Of a stretch of 12,267 nt of DNA, positions 7,904-12,267 are shown one piece after another. The notes below the pieces were generated by a model that was not told the origin of the DNA, searched no databases, and saw nothing but the letters and a program-made list of their open reading frames with translations. Location: contig JASHRY010000344.1 of NCBI GenBank assembly GCA_030037105.1, forward strand, positions 1 through 12,267, in the 5' to 3' direction. Numbering within the stretch: position 1 is the stretch's first letter; every line of letters begins with the position of its first letter. This stretch comes from Xanthobacteraceae bacterium. GTDB taxonomy: Bacteria; Pseudomonadota; Alphaproteobacteria; Rhizobiales; Xanthobacteraceae. The translations under genes were made by a program, and so were the position numbers.

Positions 7904-8278
7904 TCATCCCATTGGCGACCGCGCGGTGAGGCGCTGCCGCGCGGGATCGCCGTCCTCGGGGATGATGGCGGATGGCCGCTCCCTGCCTTCGAGGGCATCG
8001 ACTTTTTGGCGAAGCGCGCGCACCTCGCGTTGCAACTGGCGCGCGCTCCGGCGCCACTTGCTTTGTCGCAGCCAAGCCGCCGCGCCGCCGATCAACACGC
8101 CGACGATGAGCAAAAGGACGAACAGCGCGAACAGCGGCAGCGTCACCGCCGCCGCGGGCTCATTGGCGCTGAACGGATCGAACGAAACCGTGACGATCTG
8201 CCGGTTCGCCACCGCAAAGGCAATGAGGATGACGGCGAGCGGCACGAGGATGAGCGCGGCAACGATCTTGCGGAGCAA
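7904..8278 (-). CDS. lapA: LapA-domain inner-membrane protein
   Basis: The product is 124 residues with two hydrophobic helices (about 4-24 and 46-69), then a basic stretch and a short heptad-like helix (about 75-98, RQLQREVRALRQKVDALEG). The N-terminal AFAVANRQIVTVSFDPF is the hallmark of the LapA domain (DUF1049, PF06305). E. coli LapA acts with LapB in lipopolysaccharide assembly control; whether this protein does so is unknown, as no lapB-like gene is beside it. The start is a TTG (8276-8278), supported by GGAGG eight bases upstream; the nearby ATG at the ribosome site runs into a stop after two codons. The gene lies between ihfB and trpF, an arrangement I know from related genomes. Confidence 0.82.
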   Translation of the reverse strand: MLRKIVAALILVPLAVILIAFAVANRQIVTVSFDPFSANEPAAAVTLPLFALFVLLLIVGVLIGGAAAWLRQSKWRRSARQLQREVRALRQKVDALEGRERPSAIIPEDGDPARQRLTARSPMG

Positions 8279-8286
8279 ATTTTAGG

Positions 8287-8291
8287 CCTCC
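8287..8291 (-). promoter_or_regulatory. Ribosome-binding site fixing the TTG start of lapA
   Basis: GGAGG sits eight bases before the TTG at 8276-8278. No in-frame ATG is available at a suitable distance, so this site decides the start. Confidence 0.65.
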
Positions 8292-8297
8292 ATCCGC

Positions 8298-8326
8298 CAT
8301 CCTTCCCAGCGACGCGGGGAAGGATG
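8298..8326. repeat. Ten-base perfect inverted repeat in the lapA leader
   Basis: CATCCTTCCC (8298-8307) and GGGAAGGATG (8317-8326) pair perfectly around a nine-base loop. Five T residues follow on the plus strand (8329-8333), so it has the form of an intrinsic terminator for plus-strand transcription, yet no plus-strand gene is near. On the minus strand it would lie in the lapA 5' leader, seven bases before the GGAGG. It may be a dispersed palindromic repeat. Confidence 0.6.
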
Positions 8327-8337
8327 AGTTTTTAGCA

Positions 8338-8375
8338 TCTATACGATATGTATTGTCGCAAATGTGCGACTGCAA
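8338..8375 (-). promoter_or_regulatory. Possible promoter and hairpin between ihfB and lapA
   Basis: This short patch is AT-rich against a GC-rich background. On the minus strand TTGCAG (8370-8375) and TACATA (8347-8352) are 17 bases apart, a weak sigma-70-like match; a TATAGA (8338-8343) follows. A six-base hairpin (GTCGCA 8355-8360, TGCGAC 8365-8370) overlaps it just past the ihfB stop and could instead mark the end of ihfB mRNA. Either reading would place a transcript boundary before lapA-trpFBA. Confidence 0.3.
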
Positions 8376-8381
8376 AGCGGA

Positions 8382-8672
8382 TCAGGTCCCGCTCGTCTGA
8401 TTGAGCCGCTCGCGCATTTCCTTGCCGGTTTTGAAGAACGGCACGCACTTTTGATCGACGGCGACATGCGCGCCGGTGCGCGGATTGCGCCCGGTCCGCG
8501 CCGGGCGTTGCTTGACGGAGAATGCACCAAAGCCGCGCAGCTCGACGCGGTCGCCGCGCGCCATCGCGGCGACGATCTCTCCGAGAATGGCGTTGACGAT
8601 CTTCTCGACGTCGCGCTGATAAAGGTGCGGGTTCTGCGCGGAAATGCGTTGCACGAGTTCGGACTTGATCAT
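8382..8672 (-). CDS. ihfB: Integration host factor beta subunit
   Basis: The product is 96 residues, close to the 94 of E. coli IHF beta. IHF is a heterodimer that bends DNA sharply at specific sites and shapes promoters, recombination and the nucleoid. The N-terminal [10 protein letters not shown], the core [25 protein letters not shown] (residues 43-67) and the C-terminal [15 protein letters not shown] match IhfB rather than HU. The intercalating proline of the arm is present in RNPRTG (Pro64). The partner IhfA is not in the window. The ATG at 8670-8672 gives the expected N-terminus; the ribosome site (AGGG) is modest. It lies 82 bases after sppA, as in related genomes. Confidence 0.95.
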   Translation of the reverse strand: MIKSELVQRISAQNPHLYQRDVEKIVNAILGEIVAAMARGDRVELRGFGAFSVKQRPARTGRNPRTGAHVAVDQKCVPFFKTGKEMRERLNQTSGT

Positions 8673-8754
8673 GGGTCGCGCCCTGCTTCGCCCGTGAACA
8701 CGGCTCCAGTCATTGGCACGAGAGGCACAACGCCGAAGCCGAACGCTCTGCCGC

Positions 8755-9735
8755 TCAGTTCCCGCTCGCAGGGTGCCAAAGGGCCAACAGACCGTCAAGG
8801 TTGAGCGGGCCAACCGCCTGCATGGCGCCCCAGGCATCGATAGCGCGGGCAAATCTGCCAAGCCCGGCCGCTTCGAGCAGCGCCGCGGCGGCGGCATGCA
8901 GGAACGGCAAATCGCTGAAACGGCTATACAACTGATAATCGCGCACCGGCAGCTTGGCATCGACGTGCTTCTCGCGCGCGAGCCAAGCGATGGCGGTGCG
9001 CTCGTCGCCGATCTCGTCGACGAGCTTGAGGTCGATGCCTTGATGGCCCGTGAACACACGACCATCGGCGACCTTGTCGAGCTCGCTGTCGTCGAGGTGC
9101 CGACGGTCGCGCACGAGACCGCGGAACCAGGCGTAAGAATCCTTGATGATCGATTCGATCGCCGCGCGCGCCTCCGGCGAGGTCGGCTCGAAGCCGTCCG
9201 GCGCCGCCTTCAGCGGCGACGATTTGATCGACTCCACCTTGATTCCGATCTTGCCCAGAAGGTCGGCGACAACGGGATACTGGAACAGGACGCCGATCGA
9301 GCCGACGAGCGAGGTCTGCTTGGCGACGATGTGATCGCCGGCCAGCGCCGTGATGTAGCCGCCGGAGGCGGCCAAGCCGTCGACGACGACGACGAGGGGC
9401 TTTTTTTCCTTGAGGCGGATGAGCGAATCATAAAGCTGCTCGGAGCCGGCGGTGGTGCCGCCGGGGCTATCGACATGCACGATCACGGCGCGTGCGCGCG
9501 TCGATCGGCCGAGCCGGTCGAGCTGCTGCACCCGCTCCTGATCGTCGCGGATCAATCCTGCGATGGTCACGCGGGCGATGTAAGCGCCCGCCCCGCCAAA
9601 GCCGGTGCGATCGCGCACCAGCGCCGCCGCCCCGGCAATGCCGAGAACGATCACCACGACGGAGAGCACGCGCCAGAAGGTGAGTTTGCGCCGCATGCGG
9701 CGGCGGTCGACAATCAAGTCGGCGTCAAGTGACAT
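8755..9735 (-). CDS. sppA: Signal peptide peptidase SppA, short 36K type
   Basis: The product is 326 residues, about half the size of the E. coli 67K form and like the single-domain Bacillus type. The enzyme cuts left-over signal peptides in the membrane. A positively charged N-terminus (RRRMRRK) is followed by one membrane helix at about 19-40. The serine/lysine dyad is Ser124 in AASGGY and Lys176 in SSPLKAA; their spacing of 52 equals that of B. subtilis SppA. HVDSPGGT (87-94) and [11 protein letters not shown] (142-152) are further family blocks. The ATG at 9733-9735 has AGGGAA about ten bases upstream. The protein likely faces the periplasm with its catalytic part, as family members do. 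It follows rpsA after 162 bases containing palindromes. Confidence 0.94.
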   Translation of the reverse strand: MSLDADLIVDRRRMRRKLTFWRVLSVVVIVLGIAGAAALVRDRTGFGGAGAYIARVTIAGLIRDDQERVQQLDRLGRSTRARAVIVHVDSPGGTTAGSEQLYDSLIRLKEKKPLVVVVDGLAASGGYITALAGDHIVAKQTSLVGSIGVLFQYPVVADLLGKIGIKVESIKSSPLKAAPDGFEPTSPEARAAIESIIKDSYAWFRGLVRDRRHLDDSELDKVADGRVFTGHQGIDLKLVDEIGDERTAIAWLAREKHVDAKLPVRDYQLYSRFSDLPFLHAAAAALLEAAGLGRFARAIDAWGAMQAVGPLNLDGLLALWHPASGN

Positions 9736-9785
9736 GGCCGAAGTTCCCTATTTTCCGGTGCCTCGTCATTTCGGAACCGAGTCTG

Positions 9786-9798
9786 CGGGTCCGACCCG
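9786..9798. repeat. Short palindrome upstream of sppA
   Basis: CGGGTC, one base, GACCCG forms a perfect six-base inverted repeat about 50 bases before the sppA start. It could be an operator-like site or part of a dispersed repeat; nothing decides between them. Confidence 0.35.
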
Positions 9799-9821
9799 AG
9801 GACAGGATCGGCAGGCAGGCT

Positions 9822-9880
9822 GCAATCCATGTTCACCATTCGTGGTCGTGGATTGCGGATTGCCGTTGCGCGGCAATCCG
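9822..9880. repeat. Cluster of nested inverted repeats between rpsA and sppA
   Basis: CGGATTGCCG (9856-9865) and CGGCAATCCG (9871-9880) pair perfectly over ten bases with a five-base loop. Beside it, GCAATCCA (9822-9829) pairs with TGGATTGC (9849-9856) around a small ACCA-TTCG-TGGT hairpin. The strong hairpin begins 17 bases past the rpsA stop but has no T run after it, so it is a transcript-end stabiliser or a REP-like element more than an intrinsic terminator. Confidence 0.6.
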
Positions 9881-9897
9881 GAATGGCGAGCCGGGCG

Positions 9898-11631
9898 TCA
9901 TCCTTTCTCCCCCTCCTTTTCGCTTTCCTCGCCCTTGCGCTTGAGCGCGGTGCCGAGGATGTCGCCGAGCGTCGCGCCGGAATCGGAAGAGCCGTATTGC
10001 GCGATCGCCTCCTTCTCCTCGGCGACCTCAAGCGCCTTGATTGAGACGGAGACCTTGCGCGCGCGCCGATCGAACTGGGTCACGCGGGCGTCGACTTTCT
10101 GACCGGGGGCGAAGCGATCCGGACGCTGCTCGGAACGGTCGCGCGCCAGCTCCGAACGCTTGATGAAGGCGCCAAACTCGGTGCCGACGATCCTTACGTC
10201 GATTCCGCCCTCCTTCACGTCGATCACCTCGCAGGTGACGACGGAGCCCTTCTTGAGTTCGGCGCCGGTCTGTTCCGCGGCGGGGACGCCACTCGCGAGC
10301 TGCTTGATGCCGAGCGAGATGCGCTCCTTCTCGACGTCGACGTCGAGCACCTGCGCCTTGACCTTGTCGCCTTTCTTGTACTCCTCGATCACCTGCTCGC
10401 CGGGCCGTTTCCAATCGAGGTCGGAAAGGTGCACCATGCCGTCGACATCGCCGTCGAGGCCGAGGAACAGGCCGAATTCGGTCTTGTTCTTGACTTCGCC
10501 CTCGATCACCGAGCCGGGCGGATACTTTTCCAAAAACACCTCCCAAGGATTGCGCATGGTCTGCTTGAGGCCGAGCGAGATGCGGCGCTTGACCGGATCG
10601 ACCTCGAGCACCTGCACCTCGACCTCCTGGGAGGTCGAGACGATCTTCCCGGGATGGACGTTCTTCTTGGTCCACGACATTTCCGAAACGTGGATCAATC
10701 CCTCGATGCCGGGCTCGAGTTCGACGAAAGCGCCATAATCGGTGATGTTGGTGACGCGGCCCTTGAAGCGGGCGCCGACCGGGAATTTCGCCTCGATGCC
10801 CTGCCATGGATCGTCGAGCAGTTGCTTCATGCCAAGCGAGATGCGGTGGGTCTCGTGATTGATCTTGATGATCTTGACCTTGACCTGTTGGCCGATGTTG
10901 AGCACCTCCGAGGGATGATTGACCCGCCGCCAGGCGATGTCGGTGACGTGCAGGAGTCCGTCGATGCCGCCGAGATCGACGAAGGCGCCGTAATCGGTGA
11001 TGTTCTTCACCGCGCCGTCGATGACCTGGCCCTCTTCGAGGTTCTGCACCAGTTCCTGACGCTGCTCGGCCCGCGTCTCTTCCAGCACGGTGCGGCGCGA
11101 GACGACGATGTTGCCGCGCCGGCGATCCATCTTGAGGATTTGGAACGGCTGCGGCTGATTCATCAGCGGCGAGACATCGCGGACCGGCCTTATGTCCACC
11201 TGCGAACGGGGCAGAAACGCCACGGCGCCGTCGAGATCAACGGTGAAGCCGCCTTTGACCTGATTGAAGATGATGCCCTGCACCTTCTCGTTGTTCTGGA
11301 ATGCCTTTTCCAGCTTGCCCCAGCTTTCCTCGCGGCGCGCCTTGTCGCGCGAGAGCACCGCCTCGCCGAGCGCATTCTCGACTCGCTCCAGATAAACTTC
11401 GACGATATCGCCGACCTTGATGTCGGCCGCCCGGCCCGGCCCCGCGAACTCGCGCAACGCAACGCGGCCTTCCGTCTTCAACCCGACGTCGATGACGGCG
11501 ACGTCCTTTTCGATCCCGACCACCGTGCCCTTGACGACAGATCCTTCCTGCAGATGACCATCGCCGAATGATTCCTCGATCATGCTGGCGAAGTCTTCGC
11601 GCGACGGCGCGGCAGTGGCGGTTTGAGCCAT
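9898..11631 (-). CDS. rpsA: 30S ribosomal protein S1
   Basis: The product is 577 residues with six S1 RNA-binding domains at about 28-97, 115-181, 200-268, 285-355, 372-442 and 460-532. Domains three and four are the most alike, both with VxNITDYGAFVxL followed by GLxHVxxxxW. The first two, which bind the ribosome in S1, are more divergent, as expected. S1 brings mRNA with weak ribosome sites to the 30S subunit. The C-terminal YGSSDSGATLGDILG (546-560) is typical of alphaproteobacterial S1. I chose the ATG at 11629-11631, where CGGAG lies five bases upstream and the protein begins MAQTATAAPSREDF; the frame stays open 42 codons further, but that extension is not S1-like and overlaps leader hairpins. 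Confidence 0.97.
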   Translation of the reverse strand: MAQTATAAPSREDFASMIEESFGDGHLQEGSVVKGTVVGIEKDVAVIDVGLKTEGRVALREFAGPGRAADIKVGDIVEVYLERVENALGEAVLSRDKARREESWGKLEKAFQNNEKVQGIIFNQVKGGFTVDLDGAVAFLPRSQVDIRPVRDVSPLMNQPQPFQILKMDRRRGNIVVSRRTVLEETRAEQRQELVQNLEEGQVIDGAVKNITDYGAFVDLGGIDGLLHVTDIAWRRVNHPSEVLNIGQQVKVKIIKINHETHRISLGMKQLLDDPWQGIEAKFPVGARFKGRVTNITDYGAFVELEPGIEGLIHVSEMSWTKKNVHPGKIVSTSQEVEVQVLEVDPVKRRISLGLKQTMRNPWEVFLEKYPPGSVIEGEVKNKTEFGLFLGLDGDVDGMVHLSDLDWKRPGEQVIEEYKKGDKVKAQVLDVDVEKERISLGIKQLASGVPAAEQTGAELKKGSVVTCEVIDVKEGGIDVRIVGTEFGAFIKRSELARDRSEQRPDRFAPGQKVDARVTQFDRRARKVSVSIKALEVAEEKEAIAQYGSSDSGATLGDILGTALKRKGEESEKEGEKG

Positions 11632-11790
11632 GAATACTCCGAGCCCCCGTGAATGAATCGATCCCGAACGAAGGGTCGCCGCCGGGAATGCCGGCGGTTG
11701 GGGCCGAGGCCACACGATCGGGATAAAGCTTTGACCGGTGCCTTCCATGCGAAGCATGAACGGGCTGTTCCTCCACTGACGAAAGCGCGG
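11632..11790 (-). promoter_or_regulatory. Structured rpsA leader
   Basis: The 159 bases between cmk and rpsA hold nested inverted repeats. An inner stem CCGCCGG (11679-11685) and CCGGCGG (11691-11697) with a five-base loop lies inside an outer pair ATCCCGA (11661-11667) and TCGGGAT (11718-11724). The GGAG ribosome site and start follow. E. coli S1 represses its own mRNA through a folded leader, so a similar role is possible here; that is inference by analogy. Confidence 0.45.
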
Positions 11791-11805
11791 TCAGCGGCGC
11801 TTTCG
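11780..11805 (-). repeat. Hairpin across the cmk stop codon
   Basis: CGAAAGCGC (11780-11788) and GCGCTTTCG (11797-11805) form a nine-base perfect stem with the cmk TGA (11791-11793) in the loop. No T run follows, so it may stabilise or process the cmk-rpsA transcript rather than end it. Confidence 0.5.
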
Positions 11806-12267
11806 GCCCGTTCGGACGGCTTCGATGATGTCGACGGCAGCCCGGAACGCGGCGTCTATACCCAAATGCGTGGTGTCGAGCAAGTGCGCGTCGGGCGCCG
11901 CCTTGAACGGGGCGGCGATCCGTTTGGAGTCGCGTTCGTCGCGCCGCAACAAATCGGCCAACACCTCGCCTTCGTCCGCGGCTTCTCCCCTCGCCTTCAG
12001 TTCGAGGGCACGCCGCTTGGCGCGCGCTTCCGGCGTCGCCACGACGAACAACTTCACATCGGCGCCGGGGGCGATGACGGTGCCGATATCGCGGCCGTCG
12101 AGCACGGCGCCGGGCGGCCGGGTCGCGAATGCGCGCTGATAGTCGAGCAACGCCTCGCGCACTTGCGGGATCGCCGCAATAACCGATGACGCCTCGGTGA
12201 TGGCCGGTGTTTTCAGGGCATTGTCATCGAATTTTGTCGGATCGAGCGCGATCGCCGCCGCCGTCGC
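11791..12267 (-). CDS. cmk: Cytidylate kinase (5' end outside window)
   Basis: The frame is open to the right edge, giving 158 of the usual 210 or so residues. Cmk phosphorylates CMP and dCMP with ATP. The nucleotide P-loop lies beyond the window. Visible are [22 protein letters not shown], typical of the CMP-binding core, the following [11 protein letters not shown] helix, and the lid region [25 protein letters not shown]. Both support Cmk over other nucleoside monophosphate kinases. cmk directly upstream of rpsA is a widely conserved pairing. Confidence 0.93.
   Translation of the reverse strand, partial: ATAAAIALDPTKFDDNALKTPAITEASSVIAAIPQVREALLDYQRAFATRPPGAVLDGRDIGTVIAPGADVKLFVVATPEARAKRRALELKARGEAADEGEVLADLLRRDERDSKRIAAPFKAAPDAHLLDTTHLGIDAAFRAAVDIIEAVRTGRKRR

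Noticed and set aside
10429..11571. A 380-codon plus-strand frame opposite rpsA
   Set aside because: No domain is visible; it follows from codon bias in rpsA.
11632..11757. A 42-residue N-terminal extension of ribosomal protein S1
   Set aside because: The ATG at 11629-11631 has a good ribosome site and gives the usual S1 start; the extension is proline-rich, unlike S1, and lies over leader hairpins.

Overview
The window is GC-rich and reads as an alphaproteobacterial chromosome, most likely Hyphomicrobiales of the Bradyrhizobium/Xanthobacteraceae type. I infer this from base composition, protein style, and the gene order cmk, rpsA, sppA, ihfB, lapA, trpF, trpB, trpA, which I know from that group. 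No phage, insertion sequence, CRISPR array, tRNA or rRNA is visible.

Layout. Only the leftmost gene lies on the plus strand: the 3' part of a D-2-hydroxyacid dehydrogenase. It converges, three bases apart, on a minus-strand cyclase-family metal hydrolase. The rest also reads on the minus strand, so in transcription order from the right edge: cmk (cytidylate kinase, 5' part outside the window), rpsA (ribosomal protein S1), sppA (signal peptide peptidase), ihfB (IHF beta), lapA (small two-helix membrane protein), trpF, trpB, trpA, an Hsp20 small heat-shock protein, and a complete Lon protease.

How the genes work together. cmk and rpsA link nucleotide supply and translation. trpF, trpB and trpA catalyse the last tryptophan steps after anthranilate phosphoribosylation; trpB and trpA overlap by four bases, which suits equimolar synthesis of the two tryptophan synthase subunits. 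hsp20 and lon overlap by eight bases and form a chaperone/protease bicistron, probably a stress-linked second Lon rather than the housekeeping copy usually found beside clpX. In the relatives I recall, accD and folC follow trpA; here hsp20-lon and then two catabolic-looking enzymes take that place, so a rearrangement junction may lie just downstream of trpA.

Intergenic DNA holds several clear inverted repeats: in the rpsA leader, between rpsA and sppA, between ihfB and lapA, and between trpF and trpB. They may be dispersed palindromic repeats, RNA structures or both. I see no convincing undescribed multigene system; the most unusual points are the hsp20-lon arrangement, a methionine in the conserved TrpB GAGQH loop, and a changed metal-ligand position in the cyclase.
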